Under the pieces are notes generated by a model. The model did no database searches. It was given only the letters and a program-made list of their open reading frames with translations, and was not told the DNA's origin. From positions 68,879,152 through 68,943,151 of the forward strand of contig CM036756.1 of the NCBI GenBank assembly GCA_020796225.1: a DNA stretch of 64,000 nucleotides. Reading direction: 5' to 3'. The stretch's first letter is position 1. The number at the start of each line of letters is the position of its first letter. This stretch comes from Arion vulgaris (taxonomy: Eukaryota; Mollusca; Gastropoda; Stylommatophora; Arionidae). Made by a program: the position numbers and the translations under genes. Positions 1-11,949 of the stretch are shown piece after piece.

Positions 1-414
1 ACGATGGTAATGTACAGAAGATTAAGGCACGTTAGTGATTCTATCTTTTACAATTGAGCAAGAAATTTACAATTACTGAATTGTTGTTGAGCGTTTAATT
101 ATTTCATTCAAACATCAATTTCTTTACATTTTTTCTGTAATATATAATGGAAATCATGCGCAATATTTGTGGAAAACTACAGCACAGTTTATAAACGGAA
201 AAATCAGTAGAAAAAGTATAATTTATTGTCAGTCTATCAACTACCAACACAAGCAATAATTGTATACTCATTTGAAAGAAGCGGCTGCGAATGATGGTAA
301 TACAGAAAAACCACGACAAATTCTTAATTCTACCATGAAGATAAAGTAAACGAAGGATACGAGCAGATCGTTAAACTATTGCAGTGCCAACAATGAAACA
401 TTTGTTTATGGTCT

Positions 415-840
415 GTGGAGTCAAAGATCAGAATACTAAGAGCCTGCATATTCCCAGTGGCAACGTATGGATGTGAAGCATGGACATTTAATAAAGCAGT
501 GGAAAAACATATATGTGCTTTTGAATATAAGTGTTACAGAAGAGTCCTTCGTATATCTTGGACAAAGAAGAGAACAAATAGATCTATCCAGAAAGAACTC
601 AAAATCAAAGAAAACTGGCTGATGCTACAAATAAGAAAGAGAAAATTGAGATATTTTGGACATATAAAAAGACATGAAGGGCTGGAAGACCATCATGGAA
701 GGAGGCAAAGAGAAGAAGAGGAAGATCCCGGAGAAGATGGATTCAGGATGTAACTCATGGTTTGAACATGATGGCTGCAGAGGCAGGACATCTGGCATAT
801 GAGCGAGAGAAATTTCGGAGTACTGTTGGGGTAGCAAAGT
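415..840 (+). mobile_element. LINE reverse transcriptase C-terminal fragment
   Basis: This is the 3' end of a non-LTR retrotransposon. The open frame at 415-753 encodes the conserved post-thumb region: ILRACIFPVATYGCEAWT, then RVLRISWTKK, then LRYFGHIKRH. After a frameshift near 715 the RRWIQDV motif and a further stretch to about 867 are recognisable in another frame. It is followed directly by a short GAT-repeat tail, the usual 3' terminus of this family. The endonuclease and polymerase core are absent, so this is a dead 5'-truncated copy. The same family appears at 44925 (+), 23115 (-) and 26100 (-). Family-level identification is secure; the exact clade is not assigned. Confidence 0.85.
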
Positions 841-1124
841 TCTGCTCAGGACAAGCTATTTGATGATGATGATGGAGCCAAATCAATGTTTCTTCTTCTT
901 TTGTCCACACAATGCTGCATGGTTGTAGGACCATGTCGTTGTCTTCTGTTTATTTTGTGCTTCTCTGATGCATAGAGTGATAGATTTCTGCATCTTTTGG
1001 TAAGACAGAGACACTCCAGCTATCCATCATTCCTTGGTCTTCACATCGTCTTTCGCCTGGATGTTAATTTTACTTAATTTTTTTTCGAAGTGACATTCAT
1101 CGAATATTAAATTCATCGATCAAG

Positions 1125-1772
1125 AACAATGATGAATCTATCATTAACAATTATAAATCTGTCAAGAAAAATGATGAATTGATCAAGAAAATAATGAGTC
1201 TATAAAAATATAATGAATGAATAAAAAACAATTATAAATCTGTCAAGAAAAATGATGAATCGATCAAGAAAAGTGATGAATCTATCAAGAAAAGTGATGA
1301 ATCTATCAAGAAAAGTGATGAATCGATCAAGAAAAGTGATGAATCTATCAAGAAAAATGATGAATCTATCAAGAAAAATGATGAATCTATCAAGAAAAGT
1401 GATGAATTTATAAAGAAAAGTGATGAATCGATCAAGAAAAGTGATGAATCTATCAAGAAAAGTGATGAATCGATCAAGAAAGTGATGAAACGATCAAGAA
1501 AAGTGATGAATCTATCAAGAAAAGTGATGAATCTATCAAGAAAAGTGATGAATCTATCAAGAAAAGTGATGAATCTATCAAGAAAAGTGATGAATCTATC
1601 AAGAAAAATGATGAATCTATCAAGAAAAGTGATGAATCGATCAAGAAAAGTGATGATTCGATCAGAAAGTGATGAATCTATCAAGAAAAGTGATGAATCT
1701 ATCAAGAAAAGTGATGAATCTATCAAGAAAAGTGATGAATCGATCAGAAAGTGATGAATCGATCAAGAAAAA
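1125..1772. repeat. 21-bp minisatellite array, about 30 units
   Basis: Tandem units of mostly 21 bp built on GATGAATCTATCAAGAAAA, with variants such as CGATC for CTATC and occasional 1-2 base deletions. Because 21 is a multiple of three, both strands read open as 7-residue repeats. No coding signal is present. The left edge (1125-1250) is more degenerate, so the array looks older there. Confidence 0.95.
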
Positions 1773-3330
1773 TAGTTGTTACATCATAATTTATCTTCAC
1801 CATGAACTGAAAGTCAAGAATTGCTAAAGTGACACTGCGTGCATGTGTACAGTGTATGTCAAAGAATTGTGTGAATATTATTTAGCTATGTGAAACAATC
1901 ATGCATGAATTCTAGAACTATTTGTTAGGGATAGAGAGAGAACGAGAGAGAGAGAGAGAGAGATAGAGAACAATTTGTTACCAACTGTAAGTAAATGTGT
2001 TGTTGCTTGTTGTGATTCTTGATGTGGTACGAGTATGAGGTGTTTGTGTGACAAGTGTCAGTAACGATCTGCAAACATTAACTATTCATTGCTCAAACAC
2101 ATCTTTATGTCTGGATCTGAAAGTATCTAATAGCAGCTAGAAAATAGTATTAGTTACTATATCATTACTACGTCCCTAGATTGTGCTGTTTCCTTCATGG
2201 ATGGTTGACTGTTATGTATTTACATCAAATTTGGGTCCAGTCCTAAGGATACTCACCTCTTGATGTTCACTTCCTTGTTATAACAATGTCATATGAGGTA
2301 GAAAAATTAATGTCCCTAGTTTCGATAGTTTCGAATACTCGTTACAACAACGAATACCTGCATATGTAACCGTTACGTTGCAAATATTCGTTACCTAGCG
2401 GCTAATCAGTACATTTCGAATACTTTTTAAAATGTTGATATATATATATATATATATATATATCAAACCACTACATACTAATTACCTTTGTAGGTATTCG
2501 GTGTGTAGCCAGTGTTTCTTACTGAAAGTTGTTTCTATTTGAATATTAGTATCGTTGACCTGCTAATGAAGATCATAATCTGTCAATTATATATCACATG
2601 ATCTTATGCTTTATGGAAAGGTTAACATGTTTTATCCTCACAGTCAAATACCAAACATCTTGCATTAAAGAAAATAGGTGTAGTCACATAATTTCTTTAG
2701 ATATTTTATGAATTTATACATGCGAATATTTGACATAAAAATAAATATTATACGTATTTTCTATATTATATCAAATTTTATATCATTATATTATTACTGT
2801 ATAATTGTATTATTCTTATGATATTGTTTCCAAATTATTTTAGAAATATCTCGCGCGCAGAGTGTTATTACAAATTGACAACAAAGATAAGTAGCGATTA
2901 AGTAGCGAGTACTATATAACGAGTATTTGTAGAATAGGTAACGAGCAACTACAATTACTAAATGTAACTAAAACGGTAATGACTACCAGGCAATGCTGAT
3001 TGTACTTTATACACCATGTAGATCAAATTTTTCTTCAAATCCCAGATTTTGTTTGGGGACTAAGTAAGATGTTAAATACAAATAAATGCAATAAAATGTG
3101 TTACTTTAGGAGATGACTTTGATGTCTTTCTCTTACAACCTGGTATGTACGCTTGAAATAACAAGATTCATTCTATTCTAGTAGCGAGGCATACGCTTTT
3201 CGTCAAATTTCGGAGAGATAAGTTTGCTCATTGCTTCTTTGAGATGAGCACAAGGAGTTTTACAAGAACCCAGAGGAAGCCAGAGTAACGAATATGATCA
3301 ACAAATAAACAGATATAGGTATTAGAGCTT
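1773..3330. other. Unannotated AT-rich stretch
   Basis: It holds an AG microsatellite at about 1930-1963 and a TA microsatellite at about 2440-2463. Motifs such as CGAATAC and CGTTAC recur around 2330-2420 and 2880-2990 on opposite strands, which hints at the two ends of a degenerate inverted-repeat element. No gene or recognisable retroelement domain is seen. Confidence 0.5.
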
Positions 3331-3729
3331 CGAAAATCAAGTGACAAACACGGACTCGAACACTTACCTAGTCCTTCGACACCAATCGCCTAGCCTAGCA
3401 ATACGAGCGTCCTTACGTACACAACCAATGAGCCATTCTAAAAATGACTCACGGAGTGTCTTTCTCAGACTGAATTATTCAGACCTTTTGTTTAGAGCTA
3501 GCTGGTTGTGTTCTTAAACATTTTCGCATGTAGGACTCGACAATTGGAGTCAAAAGAAATAAGAGCTCGTGGTTCGAATCTGTGTTTGAGTCATTTGTTT
3601 TCAGAAGCTCTTAATCCTATCTACTGTTATTAATCATATTCATTAGCTCAGTGCTTTGGGCTTAAACAATGATTCTTATTCTCCTCTTATAAAAAAGTTA
3701 GTTGTATTTCCTTTACAGGACTTTGAATC

Positions 3730-3918
3730 AACCCCAGATTTTAAAGCTGTTTGTGATTTTCTAGGCATTATTACGTTCAGTAGTTTGCCATTGCTTTCTG
3801 AACGGTGGTGCCATCGTCCTTTCGTAAAATCCAAGAGGACACAATTTGCAACCAAACTGTCGCAGCCTGATTTGAACTCAGAATGTAGGTTAATAGACCG
3901 ATGCTATCCTTAGCCTAC
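3730..3918 (-). mobile_element. tRNA-derived SINE-like element
   Basis: On the minus strand, a tRNA-like head between about 3918 and 3860 ends in GAGTTCAAATCAGGC, a good RNA polymerase III B box. A unique body runs to about 3730. The A box is poorly preserved and there is only one copy in the window, so the family call rests mostly on the B box. A further B-box-like GGTTCGAATCTGTG lies at about 3569-3582 (+). Confidence 0.5.
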
Positions 3919-5055
3919 AGACTCTTCACAAATAGCTGCATATTGCACTCTCGTCCCAGCACATCCGTGTTTGTGCAGGATGATTGAGATGATAATGAAG
4001 AAGAGATTGTTGAAAGAAGGAAATAAATGTATGTGTAATATCTAGCAATAAATGTTGACATGAAATCAACAAGCATATTTAAAAACAATGAGTGGAGAAT
4101 GTATAAATGAATGTATAAATATATATTTTATGTCGAACAATATACAATCTATAGTTTCAAAGATTAATGTGACCATATCTGTAAGATGATCCGTTGTACT
4201 AGTAAAACTCGATGCATGGTGGCTTAGTGGAAGTGTATTTAATCAGCAAGCCATCAGTATGCATACTCATCGATATATGTTGGTGAAGACTGAGCACATA
4301 TCGGTCTCAGATGTAATGACATCAGTCAATAACCAATACCAATAACCAATACCCATATAAGATTAACTATAGAACATATATAGGAACATTTAGAAATTAG
4401 AACATATGGACTATTCGTATTCTCCTTTTCTCTAATCATGTTTGCCTCACAGCGTCAGGGTAAGAAGAGATTTATAGAACGGTCTTTTTTGCTCTTCATA
4501 AAGTATTTCCTCACCTCTGTTATTTCTAGGTCACCTTCACCACAACCATCATCATCATCATCATCCTCATTACAATCACCACTTCCACCATACTCATCGT
4601 CATGGTTATCATTACAACCACCATCTCCACCACAACCATCTTCATCATGATGTGCTTTTCCATCTGACGTAGTCGCTCAGAATCACAAACGTTTGTCCTA
4701 GACTGACTATTCAGTTGAGATTTTCACATTTTCCGAGCCATGAGTTATACTGTCTATAATTTTGTTACTTTCTATCTTATGTGATCACCTTCCATCTATT
4801 CAAACTCTTCAATCTCATTAGATATTTAATAAATGATTCGATACACTAATACTATTTTTAGTTCTTAACAATGAAATATGTCAGAACGTTCTAATGGGAG
4901 AAAATGGGACATTGAAAGAGATAGAAGAGTATTCATGGCAATAAATGGGACATTGAAAGAGATAGAAAGTATTCATGGCGGAATCGGGACATGGAAGAGA
5001 TAAGAAAACGGTTGTCAACATTACGCTGTGAACTCATTACTTGTAGTGACGATGT
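3919..5055. other. Unannotated stretch with simple repeats
   Basis: Contains a degenerate CCAATA repeat near 4325-4355, a short ATC run near 4548-4565 inside a serine/proline-rich open frame that is low-complexity only, and a 43-bp direct repeat at 4893-4990. No gene is supported. Confidence 0.5.
4893..4990. repeat. Short direct repeat, about 43 bp, 2+ copies
   Basis: The segment beginning TGGGACATTGAAAGAGATAG occurs twice with a third partial copy, each followed by a variant of AGTATTCATGGC. Confidence 0.8.
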
Positions 5056-5059
5056 ATCA

Positions 5060-5188
5060 TTAACTCTTGTGGACCAAGCCACATACGTGGTTTTGGGTGC
5101 TCTTTACCAGGAGCCACACTAAATGGCGTCTTTTATTCTAAAAACAAATGGCTTGTAAATCATGGCTTTGCCCGTGCACTAAAGTTAT
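5060..5188. mobile_element. MITE, TTAA-flanked, copy 1
   Basis: About 125 bp starting at TTAA followed by CTCTTGTGGACCAAGCC and ending near GTGCACTAAAGTTA. A second copy at 25411-25551 has the right end GGTCCACTAAGAGTTAA, which is the inverse complement of this left end. The terminal inverted repeats and TTAA ends point to the piggyBac superfamily. Clade is inference. Confidence 0.6.
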
Positions 5189-5534
5189 TCACATAATAAA
5201 GGGAGAGGAGCCATTGCAAGTTTCGTATTCATGTAAAAATGTTTTTACTTAATGGTCTCCCTTAGTATTTATCGACTTGTAAGGCCATTCTTACTATTTG
5301 TGAACCTGCAATAATATTAAGCTAGATTTGAGAAACATTTTTGTAACATCGTTAAGAACCAACACCTCATTGATAAACTGCCAGAGCCATGAAACAGAAC
5401 CATGTTAACTTTCTGTAATAGTACAGTTATTTATCAGCAAAATGAGATACGATTTGTCATAATATGTTGAAAATTAACACGACGACAGCACAGTTTATAC
5501 ATACATACATACTAAAAGGTTTTGGTATATTTGT

Positions 5535-5697
5535 TTTTTATTTGTCCACGATGAATTCAGGCGTAGCCATGGCATCTAGTATGATACCTCTAACTGATAT
5601 TTGTATAGAGGCATGCTTTATGTATCATCAATGTCTCTCGCCATTCAGGGAAACCTTACTCTGGCTTCGGAGGCACTTGTAATTTAGATCCCTAAGA
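5535..5697. repeat. Dispersed repeat, shared with 50665-50830
   Basis: Blocks such as GAATTCAGGC, CTCGCCATTCAGG and TTGTAATTTAGATCCC occur in the same order and spacing at 50665-50830. It is probably a transposon fragment of unidentified type. Confidence 0.7.
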
Positions 5698-5714
5698 AAA
5701 AGATCCATACAAGG

Positions 5715-6105
5715 TGTGTTCTGCGACTGGCTGTGCATTCTGCGCCTGGCTGTGCATTCTGCGCCTGGCTGTGCATTCTGCGCCTGGCTGGGCATTCTAC
5801 GCCTGGCTTTGCATTCTGCTCCTGGCTGTGCATTCTGCTCCTGGCTGTGCATTCTGCTCCTGGCTGTGCATTCTGTGCCTGGCTGTGCATTCTGTGCCTG
5901 GCTGGGCATTCTCGCCTGGCTTTGCATTCTGCTCCTGGCTGTGCATTCTGCTCCTGGCTGTGCATTCTGCTTCTGGCTGTGCATTCTGCTCCTGGCTGTG
6001 CATTCTGCTCCTGGCTGTGCATTCTGCTCTGGTGTGCATTTCTGTGCCTGGCTGTGCATTCTGTGCCTGGCTGTGCATTCTACTCTTGGCTGTGCATTCT
6101 GCAGT
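5715..6105. repeat. 19-bp minisatellite, about 20 units
   Basis: Tandem units of CTGTGCATTCTGCTCCTGG with few substitutions and isolated indels. The unit has no stop codon in any frame and its length is not a multiple of three, so long open frames run through it in all six frames as 19-residue repeats. These are not evidence of coding. Confidence 0.95.
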
Positions 6106-6124
6106 GTTGGTGTCTAGTTTTTTT

Positions 6125-6285
6125 TCTGTGCTTTCACATAGGGAGGCGAATCCGAATAGAAAAACATGTGGAAACAGGATGTGCTGGTCTACGGGTCTGT
6201 AGGCATCTAACTGACACAAAGAACTCTTGTTCTAAGGCGCAAATCCCATCCGATCACAACGAGTGGTTTAACAAGGGGTAGGTGT
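6125..6285 (+). repeat. Degenerate copy of the 35957 repeat family
   Basis: Shares scattered blocks in order with the element at 35957-36190, including GGATGT, TGTAGGCATCTAACTG and AACGAGTGGTTT. Divergence is high. Confidence 0.45.
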
Positions 6286-6444
6286 AGAGCGAATAAAGAA
6301 GATACATACACGGACGTATGAACAAGTAGAACAAATTGCATTCTGTCTGTTTTTCAATTTGATGACTAACGTGTTCAGCTGTTCACTGTTATGTTTAAAT
6401 ACATTCACGTTGATATCTGAGTGTACGCAGGCGAAAATACTATA

Positions 6445-6865
6445 ACATGTTAAACACATTTGATTTGTTTTGGATGATAAATTTGAACATAGATAACATT
6501 TTGAACACATTTGATTTGTTTTAGATGATAGATTTGAATATAGATAACATTTTTTAACACATATGATTTGTTTTGGATGATAGATTTGAACATAGATAAC
6601 ATTTTGAACACATTTGATTTGTTTTGGATGATAGATTTGAACATAGATAACATTTTGAACACATTTGATTTGTTTTGGATGATAGATTTGAACATAGATA
6701 ACATTTTGAACACATTTGATTTGTTTTGGATGATAAATTTGAACATAGATAACATTTTGAACACATTTGATTTTGTTTTGGATAATAAATTTGAACATAG
6801 ATAACATTTTTTAACACATATGATTTTGTTTTGGATGATAAATTTGAACGTAGATGATCAATGAC
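6445..6865. repeat. 51-bp tandem array, about 8 units
   Basis: Units contain ACATTTGATTTGTTTTGGAT and TTTGAACATAGATAACATTT, at a 51-bp period (17 codons, so open frames persist on both strands). The outer units carry small insertions. Confidence 0.95.
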
Positions 6866-7311
6866 GGCAGTTCTAGTTTTAAAAAAAATACTTAGTGAAA
6901 TATAAAAATGAATACATAATATCACAGAGCAGATAATGAACAAAGAACCAACTATCATATGAACTGTCAACATTAGTAACTGCATTGTCTGTTAGAAAAA
7001 ACAGACTGAGTATATTTGGGTGTATTATGTGTGAAGGGATCAACTAGCCAATCAAGTGACTAACTGAAAACTAACTAATTAACTAAACTAACCTAAACTA
7101 AACTAAATAAAACTAAACTCAATAATCTAACCGACAAATCAATCAACCAACTAACAAACAATTTGCTGCTAAACATTTTATTTTGTCTTGTCTATTATTT
7201 GGTTACAGTATATTGTCAAAACTACAACTAGACTTAATGGCTAACTGGTATTTCCCAGTATTGTTTACTTCTTATAAAAGATGACCATCAACTGATGCTA
7301 GCTTGTGTTTA

Positions 7312-8030
7312 GTAGTTAAGGCGGGAGACCCACCCAGAAATAGGGTTGTATTTTTAAAATTCACAGAAAAAAACTACCGAACATATTGTCATACAATTTG
7401 GCCACCTGTTTCAAAAGGCATCGTTTTCGATGATAAACAACATGTAGTGTATGTACTCTAATTAGTTATTTAAAAAATAATTAATTTTCTTGAAAATATA
7501 TTGTAAAAACCCCCTGCATCGGGAGAGGATTTCATAAACATAAGAAGTGTAAAGAATGCCAAACTTGCATATAATGTACATATCACCCATAGCTATAGAG
7601 TGAACCTCCAAAAAATGTCTAACTCAATTGGTTTTGTAGATATGGTTTTTGCAATGTAAGCCTTCCAAATTAAAAAAATTTCAAATTAGAAAAGCAATAT
7701 CTCTGCTTATATACAGTTTAGACAAAAGTGGAGGTTCACGCTATAACTATGGGTGATATGTACATCATATGCCAGTTTGGCGTTCGTTGCACTTCTTATA
7801 TTTGTGAAATCCTCTCCCGATACAAGGGGTTTTACAAAATATTTTCAAGAAAATTAATTATTTTTAAATAACTAACTACAGTGCATACACTACATGTTGT
7901 TTATCATCGAAAACAATGTCTTTAGCAACTGGTGGCCAAATTGTATGACAATATGTTTGTTAGTTTTTTTCTGTGAATTTTAAAAAAATACAACCCTTGT
8001 TCTGGATGGGTCTATCGCTGAGCTAGTCAC
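7312..8030. mobile_element. Foldback (long inverted repeat) element
   Basis: Two arms of roughly 330 bp, about 7327-7660 and 7690-8014, are inverse complements. GGGTTGTATTTTT at the left answers AAAAATACAACCC at the right, and AACAACATGTAGTGTATG answers CATACACTACATGTTGTT. The centre is short and AT-rich. No open frame is present, so it is non-autonomous. The arms differ at many positions and so have diverged since insertion. Outer ends near 7312 and 8030 are approximate and I could not identify a target-site duplication. Confidence 0.8.
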
Positions 8031-8154
8031 GATACCTCATTATTGCTAAATATGACAATGCAAGTGCAGCATGTATAGAATGGACAGAATAATTTGTTTT
8101 AATATTTATTTGTTTAGTTTTCATGACAGCTAAACAATAGATGATCAACGGCAC

Positions 8155-8850
8155 TTTCATGCCTATTTTGTTTTATCAGAACCAAGCATGGACAATGAAC
8201 AAAGCACGGTCGCAAAAAATAGCTGCACGTGAAATGCGATGCCTACGAAAAGTTACCAACACTAGAACACCAACGTCAGCATAATAAAACAAAGTTGGGA
8301 CAAAACCTTACTCGAATTACAATGAGAAACAAAGAATAAAGTTGTTCAGCCACTTATTAACAATGAAACTAAACTCTACTGTACATATAGTCTTCTGCAA
8401 CAGAACACCAGGAAAGAAGATGTGATGTAGACTACGAAAAAAGATAGAATATGACACAGCAGCCGCCCGAGTGGTTACCGGTGCTCACATTTGGGGTGTA
8501 AAGAATAGAACCACTGTTACCTGTCACGCATGTCGTAAGATGCGACTAGGGAGGTTTGGCTGAAATCGGATGCATGTGTCCTAAGCGTGTAGAAGTCTAT
8601 GTGTTTAGGGGTCTACCCAACCAATGTGCAACGTATACACGTTCTTGGCAAATATCAAACATTTCACAAAGAGTGATTAAAATTGGTCGTAAAGAACGAA
8701 CGCAAAGAAGAAGAAGAAGCATAGCAGCATCCTGTCAAAAGGCAAAATTACTATCAACCAAGTCACTAGAGTAGCGCAGGACAAACACAGAAAATAACGA
8801 TACTGGACAACAACCCAGTAGCAGTGTGACGACAAAAGAAGAAGATGCAG
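8155..8850 (+). mobile_element. LINE 3' fragment, GAA-tailed family, with nested SINE
   Basis: Degenerate C-terminal RT region: CAAGCATGGACAATGAAC (the AWTMN block), GCGATGCCTACGAAAAGTTA and a GAAACAAAGAATAAAGTTGTT block are shared with 60085-60420 and 62890-63060. The 3' end is GTGTGACGACAAAAGAAGAAG at about 8828. A 260-bp SINE (8464-8720) interrupts it. Stops and indels abound, so it is non-functional. Confidence 0.75.
8464..8720 (+). mobile_element. GAA-tailed SINE family C, copy 1
   Basis: Starts CCCGAGTGGTTACCGG, continues through GTAAAGAATAGAACCACTG and GGATGCATGTGTCCTAA, and ends AAAGAACGAACGCAAAGAAG plus (GAA)n. Five copies lie in the window: here, 13534, 30698, 31410 and 41468. The interrupted LINE resumes at about 8720 with CATAGCAGCATCCTGTCA. 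Confidence 0.85.
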
Positions 8851-8854
8851 TCTT

Positions 8855-9740
8855 CATTCTTTACATTTTAAAATGATTTTCTTTCTGTTGCATGTAAATA
8901 AATTCTGTTACAACTACACTCTATTTGATTATTCTTATTCATGTTCTGGGACCAATAGTCGAACATCTAACACGAGCACATCTAACTCTCATGTGTGCTG
9001 GTTCAAACACTCTATGATCAAAGCATTTTCATTTACAGGGTCAACTTAAAAATCCACAGTGCCCTGTTGGCGGCATGAGTAAGCCATAACAGCCACTCAC
9101 TATAACCAATCAGATCTCATGCTATGCTACAATATAACTCCAGGTATGGTACTTTAAAGTGGGGGTGGGGGAGGGAACTGTTGCTAAAATCTGACAGTTA
9201 TCGGTCTGTACCTATTTGTGTCCTTTCGATAATACGCATACACTTTGGCCGAAATTCGGATGTACCTGTCCTAGGGACGCAACGTACTCACATTCTCAGC
9301 ACAAACCACACAGAAACCAAAGAGTTGTTAACTAGGTTAATAAGAACGAACACAAACGAATAAACAAACAAACAAACAAACAAACACAGTGCGCTATGGC
9401 ACTAGCAACAACATATTTAACAATTTCACCCCGTTCCTAAATTGTTCACATTGTACAACAATGTTCAGAACAATAAAGAACAAAGTAAGAATACATGCTT
9501 GTCGGTCTAATACAAAGTGTTATGCGTTGTTTATGAAATTATTTTGTGTATTATTTTTCGAATTATGTTTTCATGATTACGTAATTTATATAACATTTTG
9601 CTTCTGTCCTGATATTTTCTAATTACTTTTATTGAACCATTTTACCTGTTTGTAATGAAGGTGTATTGAATGGTTTTCTATATATATATATACACACATA
9701 TGTGAATTGTATTCTGCTGGTGTAATCATATACAACTATT
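8855..9740. other. Unannotated stretch
   Basis: Contains a CAAA-type run at 9360-9387 and a TA/CA run near 9668-9700. The part at 9225-9360 has scattered matches to SINE family C (CCGAAATTCGGATGTACCTG, then AAGAACGAACACAAACG), so it may be a very decayed copy. Confidence 0.4.
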
Positions 9741-9744
9741 TAAT

Positions 9745-9995
9745 GTGTATTAAATGTGATGTACTGGAGTGGAGTAATCGATAGACAATATGTATGTATT
9801 AATTGTGATGTCATTGAGTAAATGATAGACAATATGTATGTATTAATTGTGATGTCATTGAGTAAATGATAGACAATATGTATGTATTAATTGTGATGTC
9901 ATTGAGTAAATGATAGACAATATGTATGTAGTAATTGTGATGTGTTGGAAAATATATATCATAAATAGTGATTAAATGTGATATATTTGAGTAAT
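9745..9995. repeat. 44-bp minisatellite, left block
   Basis: About five units at a 44-bp period with the core AATTGTGATGTCATTGAGTA and then AATGATAGACAATATGTATG. The unit clearly matches that of the array at 10490-11815, so both derive from one array that was split by the material at 9996-10489. Confidence 0.9.
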
Positions 9996-10074
9996 AGTCT
10001 GTGACGTCCTTGTCGCTTAGGTCAGCAACAAATGCACGCCATTTTTATCTGTATTTGCCCATTATCTGCCTAAA

Positions 10075-10335
10075 GATATAAAGCCGAAGAATTTACTTCA
10101 TTGCACCGGATTTTACTCCTTATGCCTTGTCCCCTCTCCACAGAAATGGCGTGCCTCCTGTCGAGATTATTGCAGAAAGAACGGATACAGTAGCTCCATC
10201 AATAATCCTAGAGGTCACTGGAATAAATAACTCGTGAACAGAAAGACGCGGTCTGGATTCGAACCCACGATCTTCATAACGCAAGACAGATGTTTAACCA
10301 CTTAACCACTTAACCCTAGAGATCCCTGTCCTTTC
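10075..10335 (-). mobile_element. tRNA-derived SINE family B, copy 1
   Basis: On the minus strand the head (10335 to about 10250) has GTTAAGTGGTTAAACATC as the A-box region and GTGGGTTCGAATCCAG as a near-perfect B box. The body shares blocks with 37205-37585 and 55010-55225: GGAGCTACTG, TTCTTTCTGC, GGCACGCCATTTCTGTGG and CGGTGCAATGAAGTAAATTC. It lies inside a minisatellite, separating its two blocks. Confidence 0.8.
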
Positions 10336-10489
10336 TCTGCATTGTTTTCCAACTGTGACTCACCTCTCTCAGTTGATGTTCCACTGTTCTCTTCCAGGTC
10401 TTCTAGATCTTCTACTTTTTCGTCCACCCTCCAGCCTCCACCTCAGTGCAGTTTTTGTGATAGATATCCTCTTATTTAACTACTGATTT

Positions 10490-11815
10490 ACAGTAAGTAT
10501 ATGCTAATTGTGATGTAGTAAAGTTACTCATATACAACAAAAATATACTAATTGTGATGTCTTAGAGTAAATGATATACAACAAAAATGTACTAATTGTG
10601 ATGTCTTAGAGTAAATGATATACAACAAAATGTACTAATTGGATGTCTTAGAAAATGATATACAACAAAATGTACTAATTGTATGTCTTAGAGTAAATGA
10701 TATACAACAAAATGTACTAATTTGATGTCTTAGAGCAAATGATATACAACAAAATGTACTAATTGTGATGTCTTAGAGTAAATGATATACAACAAAAATG
10801 TACTAATTGTGATGTCTTAGAGTAAATGATATACAACAAAAATGTACTAATTGTGATGTCTTAGAGCAAATGATATACAACAAAAATGTACTAATTGTGA
10901 TGTCTTAGAGTAAATGATATACAACAAAAATGTACTAATTGTGATGTAGAGAGTAAATGATATACAACAAAAATGTACTAATTGTGATGTCTTAGAGTAA
11001 ATGATATACAACAAAAATGTACTAATTGTGATGTCTTAGAGCAAATGATATACAACAAAAATGTACTAATTGTGATGTAGAGAGTAAATGATATACAACA
11101 AAAATGTACTAATTGTGATGTCTTAGAGTAAATGATATACAACAAAAATGTACTAATTGTGATGTCTTAGAGCAAATGATATACAACAAAAATGTACTAA
11201 TTGTGATGTCTTAGAGTAAATGATATACAACAAAAATGTACTAATTGTGATGTCTTAGAGCAAATGATATACAACAAAAATGTACTAATTGTGATGTCTT
11301 AGAGTAAATGATATACAACAAAAATGTACTAATTGTGATGTCTTAGAGCAAATGATATACAACAAAAATGTACTAATTGTGATGTCTTAGAGCAAATGAT
11401 ATACAACAAAAATGTACTAATTGTGATGTCTTAGAGCAAATGATATACAACAAAAATGTACTAATTGTGATGTAGAGAGCAAATGATATACAACAAAAAT
11501 GTACTAATTGTGATGTCTTAGAGCAAATGATATACAACAAAAATGTACTAATTGTGATGTAGAGAGTAAATGATATACAACAAAAATGTACTAATTGTAA
11601 TGTCTTAGAGCAAATGATATACAACAAAAATGTACTAATTGTAATGTCTTAGAGTAAATGATATACAATAAGTATATATTCATTGTGATGAATCGGGAAA
11701 ATGATAAACAATATGTATATATTTATTGTGATGTTTTGGAGTAAATGATATACAATAAATATTTATTAATTTTTGATGTATTGAATAAATGATGTACAAT
11801 AAATGTGTACCCTTT
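10490..11815. repeat. 44-bp minisatellite, right block, about 29 units
   Basis: Units of TACTAATTGTGATGTCTTAG followed by AGTAAATGATATACAACAAA and four more bases. Variants GAGCAAATG for GAGTAAATG and GATGTAGAGAG for GATGTCTTAGAG alternate in blocks, a sign of higher-order amplification. The last units (11650-11815) decay to long, AT-rich forms. Confidence 0.95.
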
Positions 11816-11949
11816 TTTATTGTACTCAATGTTGAAAATGTTGGTAACACTTGTACTTTCCTTGAATTATTTTCTTGAAAATTACAAACACGTACATTCA
11901 CAGCAGAGACAAAAACACACAGTTAATTATGAAAATAAATGAAATGAAT

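Noticed and set aside
4438..4650. Ser/Pro-rich protein
   Set aside because: The composition comes from ATC and ACC simple repeats. No conserved feature.
10250..10335. A functional tRNA gene
   Set aside because: Boxes A and B are present but the acceptor stem does not pair and the sequence continues into a repeated body. It is a SINE head. The same reasoning applies to 24131, 37215, 47590, 50200 and 57440.
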